Shown here in pieces: positions 1-11,283 of a DNA stretch of 64,000 bases. Positions within the stretch are counted from its first letter, which is position 1, and the number at the start of each line of letters is the position of its first letter. A program made the translations under genes and the position numbers. The notes beneath the pieces were generated by a model, which was not told the DNA's origin, did not search any database, and saw only the letters and a program-made list of their open reading frames with translations. Location of the stretch: positions 62,001 to 126,000 of the forward strand of contig NZ_BANX01000002.1 of assembly GCF_000334455.1 (NCBI RefSeq), given 5' to 3'. Source of the stretch: Gordonia soli NBRC 108243. Lineage in GTDB: Bacteria > Actinomycetota > Actinomycetes > Mycobacteriales > Mycobacteriaceae.

Positions 1-261
1 GGGTGCGCCGGACAGGGCCTGATCGGTGGTCAGTCCGGGCACCACGACGTCGGCTCGGAGTACGTTCGCGAGCTCGGCGGGATGCGCGGTGCCGGGCACC
101 TCGTCGGCAGCGACCTCGGAGATCTGGGCGACATGCGCGAGGATCGAATCGAGCTGCCCCGCGTACTGGTCGAGTTCCTCGTCGGTCAATGCCAGCCGGG
201 ACAGCCGCGCGAGATGGGCGACCTCCTCGCGGGTGATGGCGGAGCCGGTGTCGCCGGACAT
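1..261 (-). CDS. gatC: Glu-tRNA(Gln)/Asp-tRNA(Asn) amidotransferase subunit C, 3' end cut by window
   Basis: Read on the minus strand from the ATG at 261, the frame stays open to base 1 and gives 87 residues of a GatC protein (start [20 protein letters not shown]). The helical N-terminal pattern with [17 protein letters not shown] and the proline-containing [13 protein letters not shown] stretch are typical. GatC is usually about 95-100 residues, so only the last dozen or so are missing off the left edge. GatC stabilises GatA in the GatCAB transamidase, which converts misacylated Glu-tRNA(Gln) or Asp-tRNA(Asn) in the cytoplasm. gatA would be expected next, beyond the window. An AAGGAAG-like ribosome site precedes the ATG. 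M. tuberculosis has gatC at the same place relative to ligA. Confidence 0.9.
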   Translation of the reverse strand, partial: MSGDTGSAITREEVAHLARLSRLALTDEELDQYAGQLDSILAHVAQISEVAADEVPGTAHPAELANVLRADVVVPGLTTDQALSGAP

Positions 262-418
262 GTCGATCGCTTCCTTTCTCCTGGCCGATCGATGACCCCA
301 CAAGACTAGTCGGGTACCGATGAGCATCCGCGACCGCCGACGCCGACAGTCGGCGGTAGCCGGCCCGACCCCGATCCGCGACCGGTCGATTCGTCCACCC
401 GGACCCTCCCCCGGGTCG

Positions 419-424
419 TACGCT
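419..424 (+). promoter_or_regulatory. -10 box of a probable leaderless promoter for the YbjQ-like gene
   Basis: TACGCT lies exactly six bases before the GTG at 431. No Shine-Dalgarno sequence could fit between them, so the transcript probably starts at the start codon. The same arrangement recurs at several genes in this window. No clear -35 hexamer is visible. Confidence 0.5.
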
Positions 425-430
425 GGACAG

Positions 431-754
431 GTGATCATCGTCACCACCAACGACATTCCCGGCTACCGGATCGCGCACGTGTTCGGCGAGTGCTTCGGGC
501 TGACCGTGCGGTCCCGCCACATCGGCTCCAACATCGGAGCCGGGTTCAAGGCGATGGCGGGCGGCGAGCTGAAGGGCATCACCTCGCTACTGCACGAGTG
601 CCGACAGGAGGCCCTGCAGCGCCTGGCGACGGAAGCCGAGCGTCGGGGCGCGAACGGTGTGGTCGCGTTCCGGTTCGAGACCACCGAGTACGGCGGCACG
701 GGTATCGAGGTCTGCGCCTACGGCACCGCAGTCGGCATCGAGGCGGCGCCCTGA
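431..754 (+). CDS. YbjQ/UPF0145 family protein
   Basis: A 107-residue protein matching the YbjQ (UPF0145, putative heavy-metal-binding) family over its whole length. It has an N-terminal beta segment with [10 protein letters not shown], then [20 protein letters not shown], then [29 protein letters not shown]. The usual family length is 103-110, which fits the GTG start at 431. An upstream extension to 320 would add an unlike Arg/Pro-rich stretch. The family forms pentameric rings and its biochemical role is unknown, so no substrate is proposed. It is followed after 30 bp by the ACT-domain gene on the same strand. Confidence 0.85.
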   Translation: MIIVTTNDIPGYRIAHVFGECFGLTVRSRHIGSNIGAGFKAMAGGELKGITSLLHECRQEALQRLATEAERRGANGVVAFRFETTEYGGTGIEVCAYGTAVGIEAAP

Positions 755-784
755 CGTGAGCGGGGTGGTCGGCGCGGTGCGACA

Positions 785-1465
785 ATGGCCCGCGTGTCCT
801 ACCTCCTACGGGTTTCGCTGACCGACCGTCCCGGCAGTCTCGGTGTGCTCGCCGTGCAGCTCGGCAAGGTGGGTGCCGACATCCTGTCCCTGGAGGTGGT
901 CGAGCGCGGTGACGGGTTCGCGGTCGACGACCTGGTCGTCGAGGTGGCCCCCGGCTCGCTCCCCGACACCCTGATCACCGCTGCCGAGAAGGTGCAGGGC
1001 GTCCACGTCGACTCGATCCGGCCGTACTCCGGTGTGCTCGACACCCATCGCGAGCTCGAGCTCGTCGATCGTGTCGCGACCGCTGGGCGCGACCGGCTTC
1101 AGGTACTGGTCGACAACGCGCCGCGAGTGCTGCGCGTCTCCTGGGCGACCGTCATCACCAGCGCCAGCGGCGGCGTGCTGCAACTCTTCGGCAGCTCCGG
1201 TGCCCCCGAGACCCCGTTGACCCGTGCCGACTGGTTGCCGATCACCCGGGCCGCTCAGCTCGATCCCGACGCCGAGTGGGTGCCGACAGCCTGGCAGGAC
1301 ATGGACACGCGTCTCGCGGCTGCTCCCCTCGGCTCCGGTGACCGGGCCGGCGAGCGGGCGATCCTGCTGGGACGCATCGGCGGGCCCGACTTCCGGCCGT
1401 CCGAGGTGGCCCGACTCGGCTACCTCGCGGGCATCGTCTCCACCGTCCTGCGCTCGGATTCCTGA
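785..1465 (+). CDS. ACT-domain amino-acid-binding regulatory protein (Rv3013-like)
   Basis: A 226-residue protein whose first 70 residues form an ACT domain (YLLRVSLTDRPGSLGVLAVQ, with the conserved RPGSLG turn that binds amino acids in this fold). The remainder, about residues 95-225, is a less defined GAF-like region with the WATVITSASGGVLQLFGS and GRIGGPDFRPSEVARL stretches. No catalytic domain is fused, so it is a stand-alone sensor of unknown target. It lies between gatC and ligA, as the ACT-like protein Rv3013 does in M. tuberculosis. It converges on ligA, with a perfect palindrome between them. The ATG at 785 gives the normal ACT start; no strong ribosome site is visible. Confidence 0.75.
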   Translation: MARVSYLLRVSLTDRPGSLGVLAVQLGKVGADILSLEVVERGDGFAVDDLVVEVAPGSLPDTLITAAEKVQGVHVDSIRPYSGVLDTHRELELVDRVATAGRDRLQVLVDNAPRVLRVSWATVITSASGGVLQLFGSSGAPETPLTRADWLPITRAAQLDPDAEWVPTAWQDMDTRLAAAPLGSGDRAGERAILLGRIGGPDFRPSEVARLGYLAGIVSTVLRSDS

Positions 1466-1481
1466 CCCACCAGCTGTTTTC

Positions 1482-1518
1482 GTAGTACGAAACGACTCCG
1501 GGAGTCGTTTCGTACTAC
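1482..1518. terminator. Perfect 18-bp palindrome between converging genes
   Basis: The left arm 1482-1499 (GTAGTACGAAACGACTCC) and right arm 1501-1518 are exact reverse complements around a single central G at 1500. It sits between the stop of the ACT gene (1465) and the stop of ligA (1538), so it can serve as a bidirectional terminator. There is no U-tract, which is common for actinobacterial terminators. Its outer ends (TTTCGTAG ... CTACAGAATCGG) resemble the palindromes at 49658 and 50643. Confidence 0.65.
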
Positions 1519-1537
1519 AGAATCGGCACCGGTCGCG

Positions 1538-3631
<2,094 letters not shown>

Positions 3632-3704
3632 CTATCGAAGCCGACCGACATCGATCCCCCGACTCGGGAGTAGCGGATCACGCGCAGCCGGCCGCGCAGC
3701 CCAC

Positions 3705-3710
3705 TATCCT
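3705..3710 (+). promoter_or_regulatory. -10 box, probable leaderless promoter of the MmcQ/YjbR gene
   Basis: TATCCT lies seven bases before the ATG at 3718 and leaves no room for a ribosome-binding site. It falls in the divergent gap between ligA and this gene. No convincing -35 element is visible. Confidence 0.5.
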
Positions 3711-3717
3711 GGCCGGC

Positions 3718-4101
3718 ATGGCCCACGAGATCATGTTCGACGACGCGGACCCGATCCTGGGCCGCGTCCGTGAGGTGGCGCTGGCACTCCCGGAAGCCAC
3801 CGAGGTCGTCGCACACGGTCGCCCGACGTTCCGCTGCGGCAAGATGTTCGGCAACTACGGCGGGATGGTCAAGGGCGGTCCGCGCCACGACCAGTCGATC
3901 CTGTTCATCCCCGATGCCGCCGAACGCGAAGCGCTGCTGTCGGACGAGCGTTTCTTCCTGCCCGCCTATCTGGGCCCCTACGGCTGGCTCGGTCTGCTCC
4001 TCGAGGAGGACTCCGACTGGACCGAGGTCGGCGAGCTGCTCGACGCGAGTTACCGGTCGGTGGCGCCGAAAAGGGCGATCGCCGAACTCGACGCCCGCTG
4101 A
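3718..4101 (+). CDS. MmcQ/YjbR family protein (DUF419-type)
   Basis: A 127-residue protein of the MmcQ/YjbR family, a small CyaY-like fold often annotated as DNA-binding on thin evidence. Typical features are ALALPEATEVVAHGRPTFR near the N-terminus, KMFGNYGG, and the C-terminal YLGPYGWLGLLLEEDSDW followed by LDASYRSVAPKR. The length matches the family (about 115-130). It is a lone gene divergent from ligA and convergent with the MetE-like gene, so context gives no function. Biochemical role unknown. Confidence 0.8.
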   Translation: MAHEIMFDDADPILGRVREVALALPEATEVVAHGRPTFRCGKMFGNYGGMVKGGPRHDQSILFIPDAAEREALLSDERFFLPAYLGPYGWLGLLLEEDSDWTEVGELLDASYRSVAPKRAIAELDAR

Positions 4102-4145
4102 CCCACCGGACACTGCCTGCCGACGAGGTGGGGCCCGCTTCGGCC

Positions 4146-5156
4146 TCAGACTGCGGTCGGGTCCTCCGCGAGCGCCTGCGCGGCGCGCGCACACAATCCG
4201 AGTGCAGTAACCGACCACATCGGGGTGGCGCCGGCGAGCCCGCAGGTCGGTGTGACGATCACGTTGCGCGCCAACACCTCCCGATCGAGTCCGATCCGAT
4301 CGACCAGTGCGGCCAGGCGACCGGCGACCTCGTCCGCGTGCAGCGGGCTCGACTGTTCGGTGCTGGGCACGATCCCTGCGACCAGCAGTGCCCCGCGATC
4401 GACGAGACCGCCGATGCCGTCGAGATCGGCGGTCGTCAGTGCGGTGACGTCGAGCGAGAAGCCGGCTGCGGGCAGTTGGTCGATCAGATCCCAGCGTGGG
4501 GTGTCGCAGCTGTGTACGACGACCGGATGCCCGAGCTTCTCGACGAGCCCCGAGAGCGCCTCCGCCACATCGGCCACCGGGACCGGCGGGACCGTGTCCA
4601 GACGGCTCAACGGGGTCACCCGACCGTCGATCACGGCGCCGACCGACGGTTCGTCGATCTGCACCAGGACCTCGACGCCCAGGCGACGGACCACTTCTGC
4701 TGCGTGCACACGCAGGCCCTCGGTGGTCGACTCGACGAGATCGGTCCACGCTCCGCGATCGCGGATCGCCTTGTGACCGCCCCCGGCCTCCACCGACGCG
4801 GCGAGTGTGAAAGGTCCACACGCCTGGATCTTGAACGGCCGTGCCGTGCCGATGAAACCGGCCCCGTCCCAGAGCTCTTCGATCGCGTCGAGGTCTCGGC
4901 GCAGGAGTTCGTCGGCACGTCGGCTCACCGCAGACGGACGGGCCGACAGACGGTACCCCCGGCTCGACACGTCCAGCGGGATGTCGACGAGCAGCGCGGC
5001 CATCCGGCCGATGAGATCGGCTCCCAGACCGCGGGACGGCAATTCCGGCAGGAACGCGAGATCGAGCTCTCCGGTCACGATCTCGGCGGCCTGCGTGGGC
5101 GCAACCTGCGGCATCGATCCGACACCGGTGCCCAGACCGGCGAACGGACTGCTCAC
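4146..5156 (-). CDS. MetE C-terminal-domain-like protein (cobalamin-independent methionine synthase family)
   Basis: 336 residues resembling the catalytic barrel of vitamin-B12-independent methionine synthase but without the N-terminal MetE half. The N-terminus [11 protein letters not shown] is typical of these short homologues. Zinc-ligand candidates are HSCDTP (H-x-C) and the late [11 protein letters not shown] cysteine, as in MetE, and an IDEPSVGAV segment is present. It could be a methyltransferase with an unknown acceptor; full MetE activity is not shown. The GTG at 5156 overlaps the mnmA stop (GTGA), so the two are translationally coupled in the iscS-mnmA operon. M. tuberculosis Rv3015c is the positional counterpart. 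Confidence 0.8.
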   Translation of the reverse strand: MSSPFAGLGTGVGSMPQVAPTQAAEIVTGELDLAFLPELPSRGLGADLIGRMAALLVDIPLDVSSRGYRLSARPSAVSRRADELLRRDLDAIEELWDGAGFIGTARPFKIQACGPFTLAASVEAGGGHKAIRDRGAWTDLVESTTEGLRVHAAEVVRRLGVEVLVQIDEPSVGAVIDGRVTPLSRLDTVPPVPVADVAEALSGLVEKLGHPVVVHSCDTPRWDLIDQLPAAGFSLDVTALTTADLDGIGGLVDRGALLVAGIVPSTEQSSPLHADEVAGRLAALVDRIGLDREVLARNVIVTPTCGLAGATPMWSVTALGLCARAAQALAEDPTAV

Positions 5157-6277
5157 GCGTCGAGGGATGCCGGGGTGGCCGGAACCGGGCTGGTCGAGCG
5201 GATCCGCCCCGAGCCGACCACCAGGTCGCCGGAGTCGGCGTCGGGCAGGTACGCGACGGCGGCCTGACCGCGGGCGACGCCGGTCAGCGGTTCGGACAGG
5301 GCGATGTCGAGGCCGGGCACACCATCGACCTCGGTCGGGGTGACCACCGCGGGTGCGAGTCCGCCGTGTGCGCGGACCTGGACCATGCATTCGATCGGCC
5401 CCTCGGGTGCGACGCCCGAGGTCCACACCGCCGGACCCGCGGTGATCCGCCAGATGTGCAGATCCTCGGCCGCGCCGACCGTCACGGTGCCCGACTCAGG
5501 ATCGATCCCGGTCACGTAACGCGGCCGACCGTCGGCGGCGGGGGCGTCGATGCCGAGGCCCTTGCGCTGACCGATGGTGAAGCCGTGGACGCCCTCGTGG
5601 TCGGCCAGACGGTCACCGGTGGCACCGTCGACGACCGCACCCGGCCGGATACCGATGCGCGCCCCGAGGAAGGCACGCGTGTCGCCGGTCGGTATGAAAC
5701 AGATGTCGTGGGAGTCCGGCTTGTCGGCCACGGCCAGTCCGCGATCGGCCGCCTCTGCGCGGATCTCCGACTTCGGGCTGTCGCCGACCGGGAACAGGGC
5801 CCGGGACAGCTGGTCGGCGGTCAGCACTGCCAGCACATACGACTGGTCCTTGTCGTCGTCCACGGCCCGACGCAATTCGCCGTCGACGAGCCGCGCATAG
5901 TGACCGGTCGCGAGTGCATCGAAGCCCAGCGCGATCGCTTTGTCGGCCAGAGCCGCGAACTTGATCTTCTCGTTGCAGGTCAGGCACGGATTGGGCGTCT
6001 CACCGACCGCATATGCGTCGACGAACTCGTCGATGACGTCTTCCTTGAAGCGATCTGCGAAGTCCCAAACGTAGAACGGGATACCGAGGACGTCGGCAGC
6101 CCGGCGCGCATCGTCGGCATCCTCTCGTGAGCAGCATCCGCGCGAGCCGGTGCGCAATGCGCCGGGCGCCGTCGAGAGCGCCAGGTGGACGCCGACGACG
6201 TCATGCCCCGCCTCGACCGCACGTGCCGCGGCCACCGCCGAGTCGACTCCGCCGCTCATCGCGGCCAGCACACGCAT
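5153..6277 (-). CDS. mnmA: tRNA-specific 2-thiouridylase MnmA
   Basis: A 374-residue MnmA. The ATP-pyrophosphatase P-loop SGGVDS is at residues 8-13. The catalytic cysteine is C101 in [10 protein letters not shown], and the persulfide-forming partner is C193 in SHDICFIP. The C-terminal half has the central and beta-barrel tRNA-binding domains. It thiolates U34 of Lys, Glu and Gln tRNAs with sulfur supplied by the cysteine desulfurase encoded directly upstream. The ATG at 6277 overlaps the iscS stop (TGATG), and its own stop overlaps the next gene, so iscS-mnmA-MetE-like form a tightly coupled operon. An open frame continues upstream of this ATG, but only antisense to iscS. Confidence 0.96.
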   Translation of the reverse strand: MRVLAAMSGGVDSAVAAARAVEAGHDVVGVHLALSTAPGALRTGSRGCCSREDADDARRAADVLGIPFYVWDFADRFKEDVIDEFVDAYAVGETPNPCLTCNEKIKFAALADKAIALGFDALATGHYARLVDGELRRAVDDDKDQSYVLAVLTADQLSRALFPVGDSPKSEIRAEAADRGLAVADKPDSHDICFIPTGDTRAFLGARIGIRPGAVVDGATGDRLADHEGVHGFTIGQRKGLGIDAPAADGRPRYVTGIDPESGTVTVGAAEDLHIWRITAGPAVWTSGVAPEGPIECMVQVRAHGGLAPAVVTPTEVDGVPGLDIALSEPLTGVARGQAAVAYLPDADSGDLVVGSGRIRSTSPVPATPASLDA

Positions 6278-7506
6278 CAGTTTCCCTTCCCGGCCGGCGA
6301 CGACACGAGACCGGCCGCGCGGGCCCGCTCGACCACGGGCACGATGACCTCGGCCACCGCATCCAGGTCGGCGTCGGTGGTGGTCGGCGCGAGCGAGAAG
6401 CGCAGCGAGCCGCGCGCGGTGGCGACGTCGAGGTCCATGGCGAGCAACACATGGCTTGCCTGTGCGACACCGGCGGTGCAGGCCGAACCGGTGGAGCATT
6501 CGATCCCGTTGGCGTCCAGGAGCATCAGCAGCGAGTCGCCCTCGCATCCCTCGAACGAGACGTGCACGTTGCCGGGGAGGCGGGCGTCGCCGAGTGGACC
6601 GTTGACCCGGGTGTCGGGGATGGCCAGCAGGATCTCGAAGAGCCGGTCCCGAAGGGCGGCAACGCGATCGATCGACTCGGGCAACGCGTCGACCGCCACC
6701 CGGAGTGCCGCCGCCATCGCCGACGCGCCGGCCACGTCCTGTGTGCCCGAGCGGATGTCGCGCTCGTGACCGCCACCGTGCAGCAGCGGGACACACGGCA
6801 CGTCACGACGGATGAGCAGGGCGCCGACGCCTTGCGGTCCACCGAACTTGTGGGCGGCGATGCTCATGGCCGACAGCCCGCTGGCGGCGAAGTCGACCGG
6901 CAGGTGTCCGACCGCCTGGATCGCATCCGAGTGGACGGGGACACCGAACTCGGCGCCGAGTGCGGCGATCTCGGCGATCGGCTGGATCGAGCCGACCTCG
7001 TTGTTGGCCCACATCACCGAGATCAGGGCCGTCTCGTCGGCGTGCTCCGACAGTTCGGCGCGCAGGCCCGCGACCGACACCACCCCGAAGGCGTCCACCG
7101 GCAGGACGACCAACTCGGCGTCGTCCTCGTCGGCCAGCCACTGCGCGGGGTCGAGCACGGCATGGTGTTCGACCGCGGAGACGATGACGCGTCGGCGGCG
7201 TGCGTCGGCGTTGCGGCGCGCCCAGAAGATGCCCTTGACGGCGAGGTTGTCGGCCTCGGTGCCGCCGCCGGTGAAGATCACCTCGGACGGTCGGGCGCCC
7301 ACCGAACCTGCGATGGCCTCGCGGGCCTCCTCGAGCCGCCGACGTGCCCACCGGCCCGACCCGTGCAGCGACGACGCGTTCCCGACGTGGGCGAACACGG
7401 CAACCATCGCCTCGGCGGCCTCGGGCACCAGGACGGTGGACGCGGCGTGGTCGAGGTAGACCGGTGCCCGGGACGGCACCGTCTCGTCAGAACGGCTGCT
7501 GGACAT
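6277..7506 (-). CDS. iscS: Cysteine desulfurase (IscS/NifS family)
   Basis: A 409-residue class V aminotransferase-fold cysteine desulfurase. The N-terminal [10 protein letters not shown] binds the cofactor region. AVEHHAVL and [11 protein letters not shown] are typical. PLP attaches at K220 in [10 protein letters not shown], and the persulfide cysteine is C343 in STGSACTAG. It mobilises sulfur from cysteine, here most directly for the coupled mnmA. I chose the ATG at 7506. On the minus strand TATCCT (7520-7515) lies eight bases before it, suggesting an almost leaderless transcript, whereas a longer start at 7536 would cross that promoter. Confidence 0.95.
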   Translation of the reverse strand: MSSSRSDETVPSRAPVYLDHAASTVLVPEAAEAMVAVFAHVGNASSLHGSGRWARRRLEEAREAIAGSVGARPSEVIFTGGGTEADNLAVKGIFWARRNADARRRRVIVSAVEHHAVLDPAQWLADEDDAELVVLPVDAFGVVSVAGLRAELSEHADETALISVMWANNEVGSIQPIAEIAALGAEFGVPVHSDAIQAVGHLPVDFAASGLSAMSIAAHKFGGPQGVGALLIRRDVPCVPLLHGGGHERDIRSGTQDVAGASAMAAALRVAVDALPESIDRVAALRDRLFEILLAIPDTRVNGPLGDARLPGNVHVSFEGCEGDSLLMLLDANGIECSTGSACTAGVAQASHVLLAMDLDVATARGSLRFSLAPTTTDADLDAVAEVIVPVVERARAAGLVSSPAGKGN

Positions 7507-7577
7507 ATGCGTCAAGGATAAACGCGACGACACCACCGACCAATTCCCGACGCCCGCCCATACGGCGACGCACCACG

Positions 7578-8672
7578 TCAGAGCGGGGTGTCGCCGAAGG
7601 TCAGGACCGGCTTGACCACCCGTCCCGCAGCGGCATCGGACGCCGCACGTTCGATGTCGGCGAACGGGTAGGTGGTGACCAGATCGTCGAGGGGCAACCG
7701 GCCCGCGGCATGGCGTCGTGCCAGGTCGGGGATGATCTCCTGCGGTATGACGTCACCCTCGATGACGCCGCGGATAGTCACCCCCTTGTAGAGGACGCGC
7801 ATCACGTCGAAGTCGAGCCGGCGCCCGATGCCCACCAGCGCGATCGTGCCGCGCGGTTCGGCCGCCTCGATCGCGGCGTCGAGGATCTCCTGACGAGCGG
7901 TGGTGTCGATCGCGGCGTCGGCGAGACCGCCGTGACGTCCGACGACCGCGGTGGCGAGATCCTCGACCGCGGTGGGGTCGACGGTGCCGACGGCGCCGAA
8001 CCGTTCAGCGAGCTCGCGGCGTGCTGTCACCGGGTCCACCGCGACGACCTGTGCGCCTGCGGCGACCCCGGCCAGCACCGCGGCGAGTCCGACACTGCCC
8101 GCGCCGTAGACGGTCAGGTTCGCTCCCGCCTCCGGTCGGAGCACGCGGGTCACGGTGCCGTAGCCGGTCTGGATGCCGCAGCCGAGCGGTGCGGCGGCGA
8201 CCGGCGAGATGTCCGGCGAGATGCGGATCGCGTTGTCCTGGTGGGCGATCGCGTGGGTGGCGAAACTGGACTGGCCGAAGAAGCCGCCGTACACGGGCGC
8301 TCCGTCGCGACTCAGCGTCGGCGAGCCGTCCGGCCGTCCGGACGTGTTGAGACCGGAGGTGCAGTACGCGGGATGGTCGGCGACGCACGGGCCGCACCGC
8401 CCGCAGCTGCGGAAGGTCAGCGCCACGTGATCGCCGGGGTTCAGTGAGTCGACGTCGTCACCGACGTCGACGACCACCCCGGCACCCTCGTGACCGAAGA
8501 CCTGGGGACAGCGGGCCGTGGGCCACGTCGCGCGCATCGAGAGGTCGGTGTGGCAGATCCCGACCGCCGACATCGCGACCAGGACCTCGTCGCCGCGGGG
8601 ACGTGCGATCTCGATCTCGGTGATCTCGAAGGGGCCACCCGGTCGGGTGACGAGGGCGGCCTGGATTCGCAC
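7578..8672 (-). CDS. Zinc-dependent alcohol dehydrogenase (aryl-alcohol dehydrogenase type)
   Basis: A 364-residue medium-chain dehydrogenase. Catalytic zinc ligands are C40 (VGICHTD), H61 (GHEGAG) and C165 (PLGCGIQTG). Structural zinc ligands are C90, C93, C96 and C104 ([16 protein letters not shown]). The Rossmann motif YGAGSVGLA is around residues 189-197, with an acidic residue at the end of the next strand (AVDP) that favours NAD+ over NADP+. The layout resembles aryl/benzyl-alcohol dehydrogenases of the AdhB/XylB type; the true substrate is not visible. The start lies 5 bp from the stop of the GXWXG gene, so the two are probably cotranscribed. It is not part of the conserved mycobacterial neighbourhood. 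Confidence 0.85.
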   Translation of the reverse strand: MRIQAALVTRPGGPFEITEIEIARPRGDEVLVAMSAVGICHTDLSMRATWPTARCPQVFGHEGAGVVVDVGDDVDSLNPGDHVALTFRSCGRCGPCVADHPAYCTSGLNTSGRPDGSPTLSRDGAPVYGGFFGQSSFATHAIAHQDNAIRISPDISPVAAAPLGCGIQTGYGTVTRVLRPEAGANLTVYGAGSVGLAAVLAGVAAGAQVVAVDPVTARRELAERFGAVGTVDPTAVEDLATAVVGRHGGLADAAIDTTARQEILDAAIEAAEPRGTIALVGIGRRLDFDVMRVLYKGVTIRGVIEGDVIPQEIIPDLARRHAAGRLPLDDLVTTYPFADIERAASDAAAGRVVKPVLTFGDTPL

Positions 8673-8677
8673 GCCCC

Positions 8678-9163
8678 TCAGGCCCGGTCGAGGATGAAGT
8701 AGAGGTGGCGACCGTCGACCACGGCGGCCTTGCCGTTCATGATCCCCATCAACGTGGAGTCGTCGACCTTCTTGAAGTGGTCGATCACGGCCTGCCCGTC
8801 GTAGACCATGCTCGCGGTGATCTCACCACGGAACTCGATCGACCACAGCGTCGCTTCACCCTTGCCGAGTTTCTTGTCGGAGAACAGCTTTCCGTTTTCG
8901 TCACGGCACATCAACGGCTGGACGTCGGACCGTGAGGTGAAGGTCTTGCCGTACCAACGCGCCTTCTGCAGCAGCCCGTTGGTCGGATGGCCGGTGGTGA
9001 ACTCGTCGCCCTTCCACGAGCCGAAGATCTCCTCGGGGGTGACCGTCGCGAGTGCGGACCAGATGGCGTCGAGTTCGGCGTCGTCGACCACCCCGTCGAC
9101 CGCGCGCAGTTCGGAGAAGCGGACGCGGGCCTGCTCGCGGGTCAGAGCTGAGGTGGCGGTCAT
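8678..9163 (-). CDS. GXWXG / DUF4334 domain protein
   Basis: A 161-residue protein. It has the GXWXG motif (FGSWKGDEF), then GKTFTSRSDVQPLMC, and a C-terminal DUF4334 region (LWSIEFRGEITASMVYDGQAVIDHFKKVDD ending in YFILDRA). The family is common beside dehydrogenases in actinobacteria and its function is unknown. It is first in a two-gene unit with the alcohol dehydrogenase 5 bp downstream, so a role with that enzyme is plausible but inferred. GGAAGG about six bases before the ATG at 9163 serves as ribosome site. The 130 bp upstream holds an AT-rich patch around 9228-9248 that is the likely promoter. Confidence 0.8.
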   Translation of the reverse strand: MTATSALTREQARVRFSELRAVDGVVDDAELDAIWSALATVTPEEIFGSWKGDEFTTGHPTNGLLQKARWYGKTFTSRSDVQPLMCRDENGKLFSDKKLGKGEATLWSIEFRGEITASMVYDGQAVIDHFKKVDDSTLMGIMNGKAAVVDGRHLYFILDRA

Positions 9164-9292
9164 CGGGTGCCTTCCGGTGCGGGGACGGTGCGGTCTCGGC
9201 GCGACGTCGCGTCGACGAACGATGACAACATATAGGATATTTGTTTCTTCGTCACCATCGCCGGGCCGGTCCCGCGGTCGCCCCCGCCCGGG

Positions 9293-10243
9293 TCAGCCCT
9301 GGGCGATGAGTGCTTCGCAGCGCCGGGACAACTCGCGGCGATCGGCGGCCGGCAACTGTAGTTCGTGGACCCGGACCTGCACGGTGAGCCCGCGCATCCG
9401 CAGCACCCGCCGCAACGTGTCGGCGGGCCCGTCGTCGCCGATGAAACCCGGTGCAGTCGTGAGTGCACCGTCGGGCCCCGTGTAGCGCACCCGGATGGGG
9501 AGCACGGGAACGCCCGCGTCGACCGCGGCCTGGAAGAAGGCCGGTCGGAACGATCCGCTGCGCCGGCCACACCAGGTGGTGCCCTCGGGGAAGACCGCGA
9601 CCGAGCTGTCGCGGTGCAATTTCTCGACGGTGGTCGCGAGGATATCGGGCAGCGCGCGCAACGAGCCCCGATCGACGGTGATCACACCGAGCCGGTTCGC
9701 GAGTGTCGCGATCACCGGCATCGACGCGACGTCGGACTTCGCCACGAAGTGTGCGGGGTTGACCATCGCGATCGCCAGGATGTCGAGGTAGGAGACGTGG
9801 TTGGCGACGACGAGTCCGCGGGCCGAGCCCGGGAACGGACGGTCGTCGTCGATGTACACCGACACCCCGATCGCACTCAGCAGGGCGCGGGCGGCACGGC
9901 GCAGGTAGCGACGGCGGACGACACGCGGCGCGGGCATGACCATCAGGCCACCGAGGATCACGGCGGCCGCGACGCCGAGCAATCGGGTGATGCGGTACGC
10001 GACGAGCACCCGTCCGACACCCCGGTGGTCGCCCGGGAGGCAGTCGGCACCACAGGGACTGAGTGGGTACCAGGAATGCTGGTCCGGGCCACAAGCGCGT
10101 GGTTCGGGCCGATGGTCGGGCTCGACGGGCAGCGGCGGGACCAGCGCAACCGCAGGCCCGCGGTGATCGGGTGCGAGCAGCGCGGCCGCACCCGACTGTG
10201 TCGGTGGCAACGGCGGGGTGGCCACCGCCAGGGCCGCACTCAT
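9293..10243 (-). CDS. 1-acyl-sn-glycerol-3-phosphate acyltransferase-like protein (PlsC/OlsA family)
   Basis: A 316-residue PlsC-fold acyltransferase. A predicted membrane segment lies at about 85-103 (LLGVAAAVILGGLMVM), followed by the catalytic NHVSYLD box (N148-D154, the NH-x4-D motif) and the acyl-acceptor box FPEGTT (218-223). The first 80 residues are Pro-rich and poorly conserved, so the real start may be further in. The ATG at 10243 overlaps the stop of the GNAT gene by four bases, so the pair is coupled. M. tuberculosis Rv3026c is the counterpart. Next to an OlsB-like gene, a lyso-ornithine-lipid or lysophospholipid acyltransferase role is the best inference. Confidence 0.85.
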   Translation of the reverse strand: MSAALAVATPPLPPTQSGAAALLAPDHRGPAVALVPPLPVEPDHRPEPRACGPDQHSWYPLSPCGADCLPGDHRGVGRVLVAYRITRLLGVAAAVILGGLMVMPAPRVVRRRYLRRAARALLSAIGVSVYIDDDRPFPGSARGLVVANHVSYLDILAIAMVNPAHFVAKSDVASMPVIATLANRLGVITVDRGSLRALPDILATTVEKLHRDSSVAVFPEGTTWCGRRSGSFRPAFFQAAVDAGVPVLPIRVRYTGPDGALTTAPGFIGDDGPADTLRRVLRMRGLTVQVRVHELQLPAADRRELSRRCEALIAQG

Positions 10244-11097
10244 CGGTCGGCCTGTCCGCCGAGGCGACGGACCGCCGCGCGCAGCCGCTCGAGGTATCGG
10301 ATGTCGGTCAGGGTGCGGTCGACCACGGTCAGCAGGTCGCCGACATCGAAGATCTCGTCGACGGCCGGTTCACCGCAGACCCGGGCACCGAGGCGGATGT
10401 AGCCGCGCAGCAGCGGCGGCAGCACCGCAACCGCGGGCGGCTCGATCTCGTCGAGGGTGCGTCCGTCGATGCGCGCCCGCTCCAGCGGGAAGGCCTGCCA
10501 CGGCGCCTGGTGGCGATCGCGGGCGAGGTCCCGGACCCCGCGGAGCGCCTGGCCGCGCTCCCCTGCCCCCGACAGCGGGACGGAGACGCATCCCATCAGG
10601 TACTGGTAGTCGGCGTTCTCCAGGTAGTGCAGCAGCGCTGCCCACATCAGTGCGGTGACCGATCCGTCGCGGTGGGCGGTGGCAACGCATGCGCGCCCCA
10701 TCTCGACCGTCTCGGCGCGGATGGGTTCGAGCTCGTACAGATCGAACTCGGTCGCGGAGTACCACCCGCCGGCGGCGATGGCGGCCGCGGGCGGCAGCAG
10801 TCGCGCACACCCGATGAGGCCGGTGTCCTCGTGGAAGACGAGCAGGTGTTCGCAGTGATCGTCGAAGGAGTCGGCGTCGAGACCGGTGGTCGGGTCACCG
10901 ATCTGGTCGGAGAAGCCGTCCTCCTCGGCGAAGACCTGGTAGCGCAGCCGCTGGGCCGCCTCGATGTCGTCGGGGTCGGTGGACAACGCCACGGTGACCG
11001 GACCTGCGCGCATGATCGGACCCGGTGTGATCCGCGACGTGCTGGTGAGGACTGTCATGCCCCAGATGAAATCCAGTGCGGGCATCGCGGCGGCCAC
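10240..11097 (-). CDS. GNAT-family N-acyltransferase (OlsB-like, Rv3027c-like)
   Basis: 285 residues with an OlsB/GNAT acyltransferase pattern: RLRYQVFAEEDGF near residue 50, FDDHCEHLLVFHEDTGLIGCARLL, VEMGRACVATAHRDG, and the late LLRGYIRLGARVCGEPAVD signature seen in ornithine N-acyltransferases. OlsB transfers a 3-hydroxyacyl chain from ACP to ornithine, and an OlsA/PlsC enzyme then adds the second chain. The next gene is PlsC-like and overlaps by ATGA, which supports an ornithine-lipid or related aminolipid pair. This is inferred and not proven in mycobacteria. The start is uncertain: ATG at 11058 is an alternative that would drop 13 residues. Confidence 0.7.
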   Translation of the reverse strand: MAAAMPALDFIWGMTVLTSTSRITPGPIMRAGPVTVALSTDPDDIEAAQRLRYQVFAEEDGFSDQIGDPTTGLDADSFDDHCEHLLVFHEDTGLIGCARLLPPAAAIAAGGWYSATEFDLYELEPIRAETVEMGRACVATAHRDGSVTALMWAALLHYLENADYQYLMGCVSVPLSGAGERGQALRGVRDLARDRHQAPWQAFPLERARIDGRTLDEIEPPAVAVLPPLLRGYIRLGARVCGEPAVDEIFDVGDLLTVVDRTLTDIRYLERLRAAVRRLGGQADR

Positions 11098-11228
11098 CGT
11101 GGGGTGTCGTGTCGATGCTGCGTCGATGAACAGCGACGAGATCGCGGTGAACCCGTGCCCACCAACCGGCGGCCCACCGGTGACGGTGTTCCGACGATCA
11201 GATGTCGGCTTCGTCTGACCACCGACGA

Positions 11229-11262
11229 CGACGGCCCCCGGACCGTGGTCCGGGGGCCGTCG
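11229..11262 (-). terminator. 15-bp GC hairpin downstream of etfA
   Basis: Arms 11229-11243 and 11248-11262 (CGACGGCCCCCGGAC and its exact complement) enclose the loop CGTG. It lies 21 bp past the etfA stop, in the reading direction of etfBA. There is no U-tract. It probably separates etfBA from the following acyltransferase pair. Confidence 0.7.
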
Positions 11263-11283
11263 CGAGTTCGGCAGCGCTGGGCG

